A stretch of 64,000 nt of DNA from Alistipes megaguti (GCF_900604385.1 NZ_LR027382.1:124001-188000), one strand, 5' to 3'. Shown: positions 8,967 through 18,267, counted from the first letter of the stretch. Made by a program: numbers and translations. The notes: a model not told the origin generated them from the letters alone.

Positions 8967-10949
8967 TCATAAAATCAGTCGGTCCAGTTTTTTGGCCATG
9001 GTGGCCTTCACCTGGTTGTAGTTGTTCATCCGCTGGAGGATGTCGTTCATCTCCGCCTCGGGGAGGGTCTCGTCTTTCAATCGGTCCGAGAGCTCCTTGA
9101 TCAACGCCTGGACGACCTTCGACTTGTAGAGCGTCACGGCCTTCGGGACCCCGACAGCCAGCATCTCGGCTTCGCTCTCGACGTGGATCTCCTTGCGCTT
9201 CCACAATTCGCTGGGAACGTAGTTGTCGTCCGAGGTGAGGATGTCCACCGCCGCCGAGCAGACCTGCGGGTCGATGTGGTTCAGGAAGAGGTGCGCCGGC
9301 ACCTCAACTCCCGGACCCGACACCTCCCACTGTTCGCGGTAGACGGCCATGATCTTGGCATAGACCGGATTGCGGAAGACGATCTGGTCGTCGCTCAATT
9401 CGGAAAAGATCACCTCGGCAACGTTGCACGACACCATCGTGCGCCCCTCCTTGAAATCGAACGAGCAATGGCCGTACTTGAGCAGATACTTGACGATCTC
9501 GCGCTCCAGCGCCTCGAAACTGCTCCCCGCCTCAACCTTCTGCGCATACTCCGCCTCGGGACGCTGGGGCTGCACCGTTTCACGCTGCCGGGCCGCGGCC
9601 TGACGCCGCAGGAAGTCGTCCGTCTCACGGTCGCCCGACGTCGTGAGCCGTTTGCGGGCCACCTCGCCGATGAGGATCTGTTCGTCGATGTCCATGATCC
9701 GCGAACACTCCTTGATATAGACCGAACGCTGGATCGAATCGGGAATCTGCGCGATCGACTGCACCATGTCACCGATCAGGGCCGCCTTGCGGATCGGATC
9801 GCCCTGCGCATCCTGGAGCAGCAGCCGCGCCTTGAATTCGAGGAAATCCTGTTCGTTGACGCGGATGTACTCCTGCACCTCGGCGGCCGTATGGCTGCGG
9901 GCGAACGAGTCGGGGTCCTCGGGTTCGGGCAGCAGCACCACCCGCACGTTCATCCCCTCCTTGAGAATCATGTCGATACCGCGCAGCGAGGCGTGGATGC
10001 CGGCCGAATCACCGTCGTAAATCACCGTGATGTTCTTCGTGAAGCGCCCCAGCAGGCGGATCTGCTCCGTCGTGAGCGACGTGCCCGACGAGGCGACGAC
10101 ATTCTCGATCCCGGCCTGGTGCATCGAGATCACGTCGAGATACCCCTCGACCATGATGGCGAAGTTCTGCTGCTGGATGGCCTTCTTGGCGAAGTAGAGG
10201 CCGTAGAGTTCGCGTTTCTTGCTGTAGATCTCGCTCTCGGGCGAGTTCTGGTACTTGGCCACCTGCTTGTCGGTGCGCAGCGTGCGGCCGCCGAAGGCGA
10301 CGATCCGGCCCGAGATATTGTGCACGGGGAAGATCACCCGGTCGCGGAAGCGGTCGTAGAGCCCGCCGTTTCGCTCGCTCACCAGCGAGAGACCCGTCGA
10401 GAGGAGGAACTCCCGCTTGTAACCGGCCGCCAGGGCATCCTGCGACATCCGGTCACCCTTCGAGGGGCAGAATCCGAGACCAAACTTCTTGATCGTGGCA
10501 TCGGTCAAACCGCGCTTCTGCCGGAAGTAGGCCAGACCGACGTTGATTCCTTCGGAGTCGCGGTGGAGGTAGTTGGCGAAGTATTCCGCGGCCCAGCCGT
10601 TGAGCACGAACATCGACTCGCGGTCGTCGTTGCGGCGGAGCTCCTCTTCGGTCATCGCCTCCTCCTTGACCTCGATCCCGTAGCGTTTGGCCACCATCTT
10701 CAGCGCCTCGGGGTAGCTCACCCCCTCCTGCTCCATGACGAACGTCACGGCATTGCCGCCCTTCCCGCAACCGAAACACTTGTACACGCCCTTCGAGGGG
10801 GAAACGACGAACGACGGGGTCTTCTCGTTGTGGAACGGACAGCAGGCGACATAGTTCACGCCCTTGCGTTTGAGCGTGACGTAGTCGCCGACGATATCAA
10901 CGATATTGGCGGCGGCGTAGATGCGGTCAACTGTTTCGCGGTCGATCAT
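8967..10949 (-). CDS. dnaG: DNA primase DnaG
   Basis: DnaG makes RNA primers at the replication fork. The 660-residue protein has the N-terminal CHC2 zinc module (Cys37, His40, Cys58, Cys61, seen as CPFH and CFGC), the RNA polymerase core, a TOPRIM domain with MVEGYLDVISMHQAG and VIYDGDSAG near residues 260-320, and a C-terminal helicase-binding part that differs from the Escherichia coli one. The start codon is fixed by the conserved MIDRETVDRIYAAANIVDIV. A -7 box ends six bases before the ATG, so the mRNA may be leaderless. Confidence 0.97.
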   Translation of the reverse strand: MIDRETVDRIYAAANIVDIVGDYVTLKRKGVNYVACCPFHNEKTPSFVVSPSKGVYKCFGCGKGGNAVTFVMEQEGVSYPEALKMVAKRYGIEVKEEAMTEEELRRNDDRESMFVLNGWAAEYFANYLHRDSEGINVGLAYFRQKRGLTDATIKKFGLGFCPSKGDRMSQDALAAGYKREFLLSTGLSLVSERNGGLYDRFRDRVIFPVHNISGRIVAFGGRTLRTDKQVAKYQNSPESEIYSKKRELYGLYFAKKAIQQQNFAIMVEGYLDVISMHQAGIENVVASSGTSLTTEQIRLLGRFTKNITVIYDGDSAGIHASLRGIDMILKEGMNVRVVLLPEPEDPDSFARSHTAAEVQEYIRVNEQDFLEFKARLLLQDAQGDPIRKAALIGDMVQSIAQIPDSIQRSVYIKECSRIMDIDEQILIGEVARKRLTTSGDRETDDFLRRQAAARQRETVQPQRPEAEYAQKVEAGSSFEALEREIVKYLLKYGHCSFDFKEGRTMVSCNVAEVIFSELSDDQIVFRNPVYAKIMAVYREQWEVSGPGVEVPAHLFLNHIDPQVCSAAVDILTSDDNYVPSELWKRKEIHVESEAEMLAVGVPKAVTLYKSKVVQALIKELSDRLKDETLPEAEMNDILQRMNNYNQVKATMAKKLDRLIL

Positions 10950-10955
10950 AGCTCA

Positions 10956-10963
10956 CAAAGGTA
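10956..10963 (-). promoter_or_regulatory. Candidate -7 promoter box of dnaG
   Basis: The minus strand reads TACCTTTG and ends six bases before the dnaG ATG. Confidence 0.65.
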
Positions 10964-11116
10964 CGAATAATCGGCCGAAAGCGGAGCGATTGCCGGCTAA
11001 AAATTACGCGCGGCACCCGCCCGGGCGTTACCGGAAAGCCGCCGCGACCCGCTCCCAGGAGGCGGATCCTCCCCACAAAAGCACCCCGCAGAGGCGCACT
11101 TTCGCCATTTTATCAC

Positions 11117-11124
11117 TACCTTTG
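11117..11124 (+). promoter_or_regulatory. Candidate -7 promoter box of uvrB
   Basis: TACCTTTG ends four bases before the uvrB ATG at 11129, suggesting a leaderless transcript. Confidence 0.65.
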
Positions 11125-11128
11125 CGGC

Positions 11129-13192
11129 ATGGACTTCAAACTCGTATCGGACTACGCCCCGATGGGCGACCAGCCGGAAGCGATCTCGCAGCTTGTCGGT
11201 TCGATCCGCCACGGCTCGAAACACAACGTCCTGCTCGGCGTCACGGGCTCGGGCAAGACCTTCACCGTGGCCAACGTCATCGCGCAGCTCAACCGCCCGA
11301 CGTTGGTCCTGAGCCACAACAAGACCCTCGCGGCGCAGCTCTACGGCGAATTCCGCAACTTCTTTCCCGAGAATGCCGTCGAGTATTTCGTCTCCTACTA
11401 CGACTACTACCAGCCCGAAGCCTATCTCCCCGCCTCGGACACCTACATCGAAAAGGATCTCTCGATCAACGCCGACATCGAGAAGCTGCGGCTGCAGACC
11501 GTGGCCACCCTGCTCTCGGGACGCCGCGACGTGGTGGTCGTCTCGAGCGTCTCGTGCCTCTACGGCGCGGGCAACCCGGCCGATTTCCATGCCACGGCCA
11601 TCCACATCGAGGTGGGACAGGTCGTCAGCTACAAGCAGTTCCTCTACAAGCTGGTCGAGGCACTCTACACCCGCACGGAACGCGATCTGGAGCCCGCGAC
11701 CTTCCGCGTCAACGGCGACACGGTCGATATCATGGCGGCCTTCGGCGAATTCGGCAACCAGTGCTTCCGGGTGATGTTCTTCGACAACGAGATCGAGGCC
11801 ATCCAGTCGATCGATCCCGTCACGGGACAGCGCATCCAGACGCTCGACTCGCTGACGCTCTACCCCACGAACCTCTTCGTGACGACCAAGGAGCGCATCA
11901 ATACGGCCGTACAGCAGATCTACCTCGACCTGGGCAAGCAGATCGAGTTCTTCGAGAGCCAGGGGCGCATGGTCGAGGCGCAGCGCATCAAGCAGCGCGT
12001 GGAGTACGACCTGGAGATGATCAAGGAGCTGGGCTACTGCCCCGGCATCGAGAACTATTCGCGCTACTTCGACGGCCGCGCCGCCGGAACGCGCCCCTTC
12101 TGCCTGCTGGACTACTTCCCGAAGGATTACCTGATGGTCATCGACGAGAGCCACGTCACGCTGCCGCAGGTCCACGCCATGTACGGCGGCGACCGCGCCC
12201 GCAAGGAGAACCTCGTGGAGTACGGCTTCCGGCTGCCGGCAGCCAAAGACAACCGCCCGCTGACCTTCGCCGAGTTCGAGCAGTTGCAGGGGACGACGAT
12301 CTACGTCAGCGCCACGCCGGCCGACTGGGAGCTGATGAAGAGCGAAGGGGTGATTGCCGAACAGCTGATCCGACCCACGGGACTCGTCGACCCGCCGCTG
12401 GAGGTGCGCGTGACGCTCAACCAGATCGACGACCTGATCGAGGAGATCGACAAGCGGGTCAGGAACGACGACAAGGTGCTCGTGACGACCATCACCAAAC
12501 GCATGGCCGAGGAGCTTTCGAAATATTTCGACCGCGTGGGGGTGCGCAACCGCTACATCCATTCGGACGTCGACACGCTCGAACGCATCCAGATTCTCGA
12601 GGATCTGCGCAACGGGCTGTTCGACGTGCTGGTGGGCGTGAACCTGCTGCGCGAGGGACTGGACCTTCCCGAGGTGGCGCTGGTGGCGATACTCGACGCC
12701 GACAAGGAGGGCTTCCTGCGCAACGTGCGGTCGCTGACGCAGATTGCCGGACGTGCCGCACGCCACTCGCAGGGCAACGTGATCCTCTACGCCGACACCT
12801 GCACCGAATCGATGCGCTACGCCATCGAACAGAGCAACCGTCGCCGCGAAAAACAGGTCCGCTTCAACATGGAGCACGAGATGCTGCCGCGGCGCGCCCA
12901 GAAGAGCGGCGCGGGGCCGAGCAATCTGCTGGCCGGGCGCGAGACGGCCGAAGGCAACATCCCGACGGCCTACCCCATCATGGAGGAGCACTACGCCGTG
13001 GCCTCCGACGTGCAGAAGGGCTACACGGCCGGCACGCCGACACCCGCTCTGGGCGAGAATCTCGACGAACTGATTGCCCGTGCCCGCGAGGACATGGAAC
13101 GGGCGGCCAAATCGCTCGACTTCCTGGCCGCCGCGAAGTTCCGCGACCGGATGTACGAACTGCAGAAACTGCGCGAGGAGAACCGTCGGTGA
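11129..13192 (+). CDS. uvrB: Excinuclease ABC subunit UvrB
   Basis: UvrB is the damage-verifying helicase-like subunit of nucleotide excision repair. The 687-residue protein shows Walker A GVTGSGKT (residues 37-44), the tyrosine-rich beta-hairpin YYDYYQPEAYLP that clamps the damaged strand, VIDESHVTLPQ (Walker B region), the helicase motifs GVNLLREGLDLPEV and QIAGRAARH, and a C-terminal UVR motif (LDFLAAAKFRDRMYEL) that contacts UvrC. The N-terminus MDFKLVSDYAPMGDQPEAI confirms the start. Confidence 0.98.
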   Translation: MDFKLVSDYAPMGDQPEAISQLVGSIRHGSKHNVLLGVTGSGKTFTVANVIAQLNRPTLVLSHNKTLAAQLYGEFRNFFPENAVEYFVSYYDYYQPEAYLPASDTYIEKDLSINADIEKLRLQTVATLLSGRRDVVVVSSVSCLYGAGNPADFHATAIHIEVGQVVSYKQFLYKLVEALYTRTERDLEPATFRVNGDTVDIMAAFGEFGNQCFRVMFFDNEIEAIQSIDPVTGQRIQTLDSLTLYPTNLFVTTKERINTAVQQIYLDLGKQIEFFESQGRMVEAQRIKQRVEYDLEMIKELGYCPGIENYSRYFDGRAAGTRPFCLLDYFPKDYLMVIDESHVTLPQVHAMYGGDRARKENLVEYGFRLPAAKDNRPLTFAEFEQLQGTTIYVSATPADWELMKSEGVIAEQLIRPTGLVDPPLEVRVTLNQIDDLIEEIDKRVRNDDKVLVTTITKRMAEELSKYFDRVGVRNRYIHSDVDTLERIQILEDLRNGLFDVLVGVNLLREGLDLPEVALVAILDADKEGFLRNVRSLTQIAGRAARHSQGNVILYADTCTESMRYAIEQSNRRREKQVRFNMEHEMLPRRAQKSGAGPSNLLAGRETAEGNIPTAYPIMEEHYAVASDVQKGYTAGTPTPALGENLDELIARAREDMERAAKSLDFLAAAKFRDRMYELQKLREENRR

Positions 13193-13261
13193 TCGACTGC
13201 GAACCGATTCACTGACCCGGCAATCCCGTCACCGCACGGCCGAACAGAAGCGGAGCGGGGG

Positions 13262-13756
13262 CTACGGACGGGTCTCGGCGTGGCGGAAGGTGAAATACTT
13301 GGCCGCCAGAAAGCTGTATACCGTCGTAAGAAGCGTCGTGAGCACCTTGGCCGGGGTGGGCCAGATGCCGCACACCTCGACAAAGAATTTCAAGCCGGCA
13401 TAGGTCAGCAGGATCGACCCCGCGATCGACAACAGATAGCGGAAGAGTTGCGTCCCCGCCCCTACGGGCGAGCGGCGGAAGGCCACGTAACGGTTAAGCC
13501 AGAATCCCACGAAAAAGGTGCAGGGAAAGACAAGGATCATCGCCGCAATGTGGGGCGAAAGGACGACGAATCCCAGATCGAAATAGCGGTATCCGATCAG
13601 AAAGTTGTAGAACAGCGAGTAGCAGACCGGGTCGAAAACCAGGTAGGTGAAGCCTCCGCAGACGGCATAATGGAAGACCTGCCGGGGCAGGATGGCCGCT
13701 ACGGGACGAATGTAGAAGCGGTCGATGCCGCGAACAATCCACTCCGAGAGACGCAT
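13262..13756 (-). CDS. GtrA-like membrane protein
   Basis: This 164-residue protein has four predicted membrane helices and the GtrA/DPMS family pattern: FHYAVCGGFTYLVFDPVCYSLFYN, HIAAMILVFPCTFFVGFWLNRYVAFR and the final TVYSFLAAKYFTFR. GtrA proteins are thought to flip or help flip polyprenyl-linked sugars. The ATG at 13756 was chosen because it overlaps the stop of the upstream HU/SPOR gene (TAATG) and begins just ahead of the family-like sequence. An upstream ATG in the frame would add 22 unrelated residues. Confidence 0.85.
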   Translation of the reverse strand: MRLSEWIVRGIDRFYIRPVAAILPRQVFHYAVCGGFTYLVFDPVCYSLFYNFLIGYRYFDLGFVVLSPHIAAMILVFPCTFFVGFWLNRYVAFRRSPVGAGTQLFRYLLSIAGSILLTYAGLKFFVEVCGIWPTPAKVLTTLLTTVYSFLAAKYFTFRHAETRP

Positions 13757-14811
13757 TACCGGGCGGTATAGGTCCACATGCCGGGGAAACGCTCTTCGTG
13801 GGCACGGATATAGAGACGACACGCCTCCGCGTCATCCGATTCGAAGGGCGAGACCATGAATTTCGAACCGAAGCGGTAGATGCCGCACGTTACGGCCGGC
13901 TCCTTGGCCGAGGCTTCGGCCGCCGCCCGCCGCGCATTCCGTTCCGAACTGAAAACCCCCATCACGACATAGTTCCGGCCCGACACCAGACGGGAGGGCC
14001 CCGCCTCCGGCATCGGACGGCTGTCGTTGCGGACGGTCGTCTGCGGAGCTTCCGGCGTTTGCGAAGTTGCCGTCGGGGTTTGCACCGGGTGCGCAGCCGT
14101 CGCCGGGGCTTGTTCCGCCGGACTCTGCAGCGCGGCCTGCTCCGACCCCGAGGCCGGCACGACGCTCTCCGACGAGGCAATCCCCGTCGTGGAGTCCGTC
14201 CCGGCCGAGGCTGCGGACAACGAATCGGCATCCGTCCTCACCGCCGCGTCCCGACGCTCTACGGCCCGATCCGCCACGGCACTCCGTATCTCCTGCCGCA
14301 TCTCCCGTTCACCGAGCCACCACCAGGCCGTGAAACCCGCCACACAGACGATCGCCGCCACGCCGATCCACAGCACGGCATCGAACCGTCGCGGCGCCCG
14401 TACACGAACCGCCTCATGCCCCTGGGGGTTGAGCCGGCGGTCGAACGCCTCGTCGAGTTTGAAATTCTTGAACTGCAACACCCCGACGCCGACGATGGTC
14501 AACCGATCCTCCTCCCGGACCTGAGCCAGCCAGCGGTCGTAGACCTTCTGCGCCTCGGGACGCGGATCCTCGGGCCGTACGCCGTTGACCCGCAGCACGC
14601 GGCCGATCTCCTCGACGAGCGACACGCCGCACTCCTGCGACGAGAACTGCACCGTCCGACAAGGCGGCACGACATGCCGGCGGTCGATCCGCCGGGCCGG
14701 TTGACGCTCGACGCGCAGCGAACCGACGCCGGGCAGGCAGATCGTCGTACCCCCGGCCAGCAGATTGCCCACAAGTCGGGCGACCTGTTCGGTCATCGGA
14801 TTAGTGTTCAT
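13756..14811 (-). CDS. HU-CCDC81-like / SPOR domain envelope protein
   Basis: The 351-residue protein has three parts. Residues 1-135 carry two HU-CCDC81-type domains (GTTICLPGVGSLRVERQPA and LTIVGVGVLQFKNFKLDEAF). A membrane helix follows (about 146-168, AVLWIGVAAIVCVAGFTAWWWLG). Then comes a Ser/Ala/Thr/Pro-rich periplasmic linker and a C-terminal SPOR-like domain (GRNYVVMGVFSSERNARRAA ... KFMVSPFESDDAEACRLYI). SPOR domains bind septal peptidoglycan with stripped stem peptides, so a role near the division site with a DNA-binding-like cytoplasmic part is plausible. It overlaps lgt by four bases and gtrA by one. Confidence 0.85.
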   Translation of the reverse strand: MNTNPMTEQVARLVGNLLAGGTTICLPGVGSLRVERQPARRIDRRHVVPPCRTVQFSSQECGVSLVEEIGRVLRVNGVRPEDPRPEAQKVYDRWLAQVREEDRLTIVGVGVLQFKNFKLDEAFDRRLNPQGHEAVRVRAPRRFDAVLWIGVAAIVCVAGFTAWWWLGEREMRQEIRSAVADRAVERRDAAVRTDADSLSAASAGTDSTTGIASSESVVPASGSEQAALQSPAEQAPATAAHPVQTPTATSQTPEAPQTTVRNDSRPMPEAGPSRLVSGRNYVVMGVFSSERNARRAAAEASAKEPAVTCGIYRFGSKFMVSPFESDDAEACRLYIRAHEERFPGMWTYTAR

Positions 14812-15788
14812 TTCCTGATCTTTTTATGATTCTTGCGGCTTTTCGCAACGGGACTCTCCTGTGCAGCGGGCTCCGCGTCCGAGTGCTGTTTTGCGGCCGG
14901 ATGCCGTTTTGCGGCGGCAGCCGACGCGGCATGCTGCCCCGGGATGGAGGCCGCCGCAGCCGGGTGCTTCGCTCCCCGCCAGATCATGTAGACACCCAGC
15001 ACGATGAAGGGAATGCTCAGCCACTGTCCCATGTCGAGGGCCCAGCCGACTTCGAACGACTCCTGCTCGGTCTTGATGAATTCGAGGAAGAAGCGCGTCA
15101 GGAAGACGCCGATCAGGCCGATGCCGAACAGTACGCCCGGATGGCGACGGGCCATGTCCTTGCGGTAATAGAGCCAGCAGAGGATGGCGAAGGTCACCAC
15201 GTAGCAGAGCGCCTCGTAGATCTGCGTGGGATGGACGGCCGCCGGGGCATACTCGGTGACCCACTTATGCGAGCGGACGAATTCGAAGCCCCAGGGCAGC
15301 GTGGTGGCGCGTCCGAAGATCTCCGAATTGAAGAGGTTGCCCATGCGGACGATTGCGCCGCCGATGCCGACCGGGATCATGATGCGGTCGAGCGACCAGA
15401 CGTACGGAAGCCGGTTCTTGCGCGAGAAGAGCCACAGCCCGATCAGCAGACCGATGGCGGCGCCGTGGCTGGCCATACCGCCGTCGCGGAAGCCCGTGAT
15501 GATGGTCCACGGTTTGGAGAGATACTCCACGGGATCGTAAAAGAGGCAGTGGCCGAGACGGGCGCCGAGGATCGTGGCGATCGTGCCGTAGACGAAGATC
15601 GACTCCGAAACCTTCGACGGAAGGCCCTCGCGTTTGCAGAAGTTGTCGAAGAATTTGGCGCCGATCAGGATGGCCAGCGCCCACATCAGTCCGTAATAGC
15701 GGATATCGAACGTGCCGATCCGGAACAACACCGGATCGAAATCCCATACGACGGTAAGCGGTTGTATCATCAAAGGTATCTGTAACAT
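14808..15788 (-). CDS. lgt: Prolipoprotein diacylglyceryl transferase Lgt
   Basis: Lgt transfers diacylglycerol from phosphatidylglycerol to the lipobox Cys of prolipoproteins in the inner membrane. The 326-residue protein is strongly hydrophobic with about seven helices and has the family motifs YYGLMWALAILIG, ARLGHCLFYDP, GGMASHGAAIG and GAIVRMGNLFNSEIFGRAT. The last 60 residues are an Ala/His/Lys-rich tail that goes beyond the usual C-terminus and is probably cytoplasmic. An alternative start is MIQPL at 15770. It heads the three-gene overlapping run lgt, HU/SPOR, gtrA. Confidence 0.96.
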   Translation of the reverse strand: MLQIPLMIQPLTVVWDFDPVLFRIGTFDIRYYGLMWALAILIGAKFFDNFCKREGLPSKVSESIFVYGTIATILGARLGHCLFYDPVEYLSKPWTIITGFRDGGMASHGAAIGLLIGLWLFSRKNRLPYVWSLDRIMIPVGIGGAIVRMGNLFNSEIFGRATTLPWGFEFVRSHKWVTEYAPAAVHPTQIYEALCYVVTFAILCWLYYRKDMARRHPGVLFGIGLIGVFLTRFFLEFIKTEQESFEVGWALDMGQWLSIPFIVLGVYMIWRGAKHPAAAASIPGQHAASAAAAKRHPAAKQHSDAEPAAQESPVAKSRKNHKKIRK

Positions 15789-15864
15789 CTATTCAAGTCA
15801 TGATTGGTTCTCCGCCGCCCGGAGGTCGAGCCGATCCCGACCGACGGGCGGATGGTCCGGCAGA

Positions 15865-16914
15865 CTATTTGATATCCTGCAGGTTGACCTTCTTGAGCGT
15901 GAAGGAGAAAGTGCTGCCCACACCCGGTTCGCTGCGCACGGTGATGCGTTCGCCGTGAGCCTCGATGATGTGTTTGACGATGGCCAGACCGAGTCCCGTA
16001 CCGCCCTGTTCGCGCGAACGTCCCTTGTCCGTGCGGTAGAAGCGCTCGAAGACGCGCGGCAGATCCTCCTTGCCGATGCCCAGACCGTTGTCTTCGACCT
16101 CGACGAGGATCTTGTCCAGCATGTCGCGGAAACGGATGCGCGTCAGACCGCCCTCCTTGCCGTAGCGGATCGAGTTGATAATCAGGTTGACGAAGACCTG
16201 GCCGATGTAGTGTTTGTCGGCCATGACCCAGAAGGGCGACGGCAGGTTGTCGGCCCCCTTGACCGAGATCTTGATCCCCTTCTTGTCGGCCTCCATCTCG
16301 GCCTGATCGGCAATCTCCTTGGCCAGCGCCACAACGTCGAACTTCTCCATGTCGAGCTTGTTCATGCTGCTCTCGAGTTTCGAGATCGTATCCAGGTCGT
16401 TGACGATATTGATCAGCCGGTCGATGCTCTTTTCGGCGCGTTCGAGGTACTTGCGGTTGATGAGTTCATCCTCCAGACCGCCGTCCAGCAGCGTCGAGAT
16501 GTAGCCCTGCACGTTGAAGATCGGGGTCTTCAGTTCGTGGGCCACGTTGCCCAGATACTGCTTGCGGAACTGCTCGGCCTCCTTCAGGCGGGCGATCTCC
16601 CGGTCGTTGGTATCGGCCCAGGCGGTGAGCTCCTCGCCGATGTTCTCGACCTTCTTGTCCTGCAGTTCGGAGAAGATCTCCCGGGTATGGACATCGCGCG
16701 AAAGAACGATCGAGTAGATGGGTTTGAGCTTGTAGGCCACATACTTGCGGATGATGAACAGCGCCGCCAGCGCCACGACGACAAAGACGCCGGCCGCCAC
16801 ACAAAGCGTCAGCCACCATACGACGTCGAGCAGAATCATGACCACGGCCACCAGAACCGCAGCCAGCAGGGCGATCCACAACGAGGCGCCCTCCTTAGTC
16901 TTGATGGTTACCAT
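15865..16914 (-). CDS. PhoR-like sensor histidine kinase without adjacent regulator
   Basis: The 349-residue protein has two adjacent N-terminal membrane helices (about 11-31 and 33-55) with almost no periplasmic loop, a HAMP-like region, the HisKA box LGNVAHELKTPIFNVQGY and a HATPase_c domain with NLIINSIRYG, VEDNGLGIG, FERFYRTDKGRSREQGGTGLGLAI. This is a complete, probably active kinase that likely senses a membrane or cytoplasmic cue. No response regulator gene is next to it; its neighbours are lgt and ribE. It may be cotranscribed with ribE, four bases upstream. Confidence 0.93.
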   Translation of the reverse strand: MVTIKTKEGASLWIALLAAVLVAVVMILLDVVWWLTLCVAAGVFVVVALAALFIIRKYVAYKLKPIYSIVLSRDVHTREIFSELQDKKVENIGEELTAWADTNDREIARLKEAEQFRKQYLGNVAHELKTPIFNVQGYISTLLDGGLEDELINRKYLERAEKSIDRLINIVNDLDTISKLESSMNKLDMEKFDVVALAKEIADQAEMEADKKGIKISVKGADNLPSPFWVMADKHYIGQVFVNLIINSIRYGKEGGLTRIRFRDMLDKILVEVEDNGLGIGKEDLPRVFERFYRTDKGRSREQGGTGLGLAIVKHIIEAHGERITVRSEPGVGSTFSFTLKKVNLQDIK

Positions 16915-16918
16915 AGGC

Positions 16919-17515
16919 TTACTTCATGTAGTTTTGCATCAGTCGGGCGATGTACTTGCCGATGATGTCGAATTCGAGATTGACGACCGTTCCCACCTCG
17001 ATGCGGCAGAAATTGGTGTGCTCGAAGGTGTAGGGGATGATGGCCACGCGGAACGAGTCGGGCGTGGGGTCGCAGACCGTCAGGCTCACGCCATTGACCG
17101 TCACCGAGCCCTTCTCCACGGTGCAGAGCCCTCCGCCGCGGGGGTCGTAGCGGAAGGTGAAGTACCAGCTGCCGTCGGCATCCTCCTTGGCCGTGCAGAG
17201 GGCCGTCTGGTCGACATGTCCCTGGACGATATGGCCGTCGAGCAGTGCGTCGGGTTTCATCGAGCGTTCGACATTGACCAGATCGCCCACCTTGAGCAGT
17301 CCGAGGTTGCTCCGGTCGAGGGTCTCCTTCATGGCCGTGACGGTATAGGTATCCCCGGCGATGTCCACTACCGTCAAACATACGCCGTTATGTGCTATGC
17401 TCTGATCGATTTTAAGCTCCTTGCAGAAAGGAACCCGCAGGGTAAAATCCTTGTTCTGACGGTCCGAGCGGATGGCGACTACCTCCGCCGTACCTTCCAC
17501 GATACCTGAAAACAT
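16919..17515 (-). CDS. ribE: Riboflavin synthase alpha chain
   Basis: Riboflavin synthase dismutates two 6,7-dimethyl-8-ribityllumazine molecules to riboflavin and the pyrimidinedione. The 198-residue protein is two lumazine-binding barrels in tandem. The N-terminal MFSGIVEGTAEVV, NGVCLTVVDI, SNLGLLKVGDLVNVERSM and, in the second half, VNGVSLTVCDPTPDSFRVAIIPYTFEHT are typical. Length matches the family. It starts four bases after the upstream XRE gene. Confidence 0.96.
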   Translation of the reverse strand: MFSGIVEGTAEVVAIRSDRQNKDFTLRVPFCKELKIDQSIAHNGVCLTVVDIAGDTYTVTAMKETLDRSNLGLLKVGDLVNVERSMKPDALLDGHIVQGHVDQTALCTAKEDADGSWYFTFRYDPRGGGLCTVEKGSVTVNGVSLTVCDPTPDSFRVAIIPYTFEHTNFCRIEVGTVVNLEFDIIGKYIARLMQNYMK

Positions 17516-17519
17516 ACGT

Positions 17520-18149
17520 TCAACTGTTGATTATCAATTTACCTTTTACCTTGTACACGGAGACTATGTCGCTCGTATCCAGCAGGATATCGTCATAATT
17601 CTCCCGATCGCCGGCCACCAGGCGGACTTTTCCCGCCTCTTCGGCGGACCGAACTATGCGCAAAGTTACAATTTTTCGGCTGACAATCACATACTCTTCG
17701 CCCGGAATAATTGCATCGGGGTCGACGGTCTTGAGCAGCACGACGGTTCCGGGAGGAACGCAGGCCCCCATGGCGCGGCCCGAATAGGACATGGCCAGAT
17801 CGCACTCCCCGACAGGTGGAACGACCAGATTGCATTGTGCCTCGAGCCGGTCGAGATTAGCAATTCCCCGTTCGACATCGACGCCGTAATAGGGAATCTG
17901 AGGGCCCCGCAACCGTTCGTCGGCAAACATTTGCCCTTCGCCGGTCAGCAGCCAGAGTTTGTCGATCTGAGGGAATTTGGCGACGATACGGTCCGCCACA
18001 TCGAGCGAAATACCGTTGTTGCCGCGTTTGATCTGATAGAGGTTTTCGCCTCGTGCAAGGCCGATATAGCGTGCAAAATAGTTGGTCGACATATTCGCCC
18101 ATTTGATCACCGCCTCAATCCTGAGCCAATTATTCTGCTTTTCTCGCAT
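17520..18149 (-). CDS. XRE-type regulator with degenerate S24/LexA-like C-terminal domain
   Basis: The 209-residue protein has an N-terminal helix-turn-helix (about residues 10-65, including NYFARYIGLARGENLYQIKRG and LDVADRIVAKFP) and a C-terminal LexA/S24-like beta fold. At the place of the catalytic serine motif (SGxSM) the sequence is SGRAMGAC, with Ala for Ser. The general-base Lys position reads VTLRIV, with Arg for Lys. Autocleavage therefore looks lost, and the domain may serve only for dimerisation. It sits next to a tRNA gene and heads a run with ribE and the sensor kinase. It could be a domesticated phage-type repressor. The target is unknown. Confidence 0.85.
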   Translation of the reverse strand: MREKQNNWLRIEAVIKWANMSTNYFARYIGLARGENLYQIKRGNNGISLDVADRIVAKFPQIDKLWLLTGEGQMFADERLRGPQIPYYGVDVERGIANLDRLEAQCNLVVPPVGECDLAMSYSGRAMGACVPPGTVVLLKTVDPDAIIPGEEYVIVSRKIVTLRIVRSAEEAGKVRLVAGDRENYDDILLDTSDIVSVYKVKGKLIINS

Positions 18150-18176
18150 TTTTTTTCGTTAATTTAATTTTTTTTG

Positions 18177-18184
18177 TATCTTTG
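18177..18184 (+). promoter_or_regulatory. -7 promoter box of tRNA-Arg
   Basis: TATCTTTG, a full match to TAnnTTTG, ends seven bases before the tRNA and follows an A/T-rich stretch. Confidence 0.75.
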
Positions 18185-18191
18185 CAGTCCC

Positions 18192-18266
18192 GGTCCCGTA
18201 GTTCAATGGATAGAATACAAGATTCCGGTTCTTACGATATGGGTTCGATTCCCGTCGGGACTACCA
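18192..18266 (+). tRNA. tRNA-Arg (anticodon CCG)
   Basis: The 75-base gene folds as a cloverleaf. The acceptor arms are GGTCCCG and CGGGACT (with a G-T first pair), the D-arm is GTTC-AATGGATA-GAAT, the anticodon loop is TTCCGGT with anticodon CCG, and the T-arm loop is TTCGATT. The 3' CCA is encoded. It reads CGG codons. An intrinsic terminator follows directly. Confidence 0.95.
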
Positions 18267-18267
18267 G

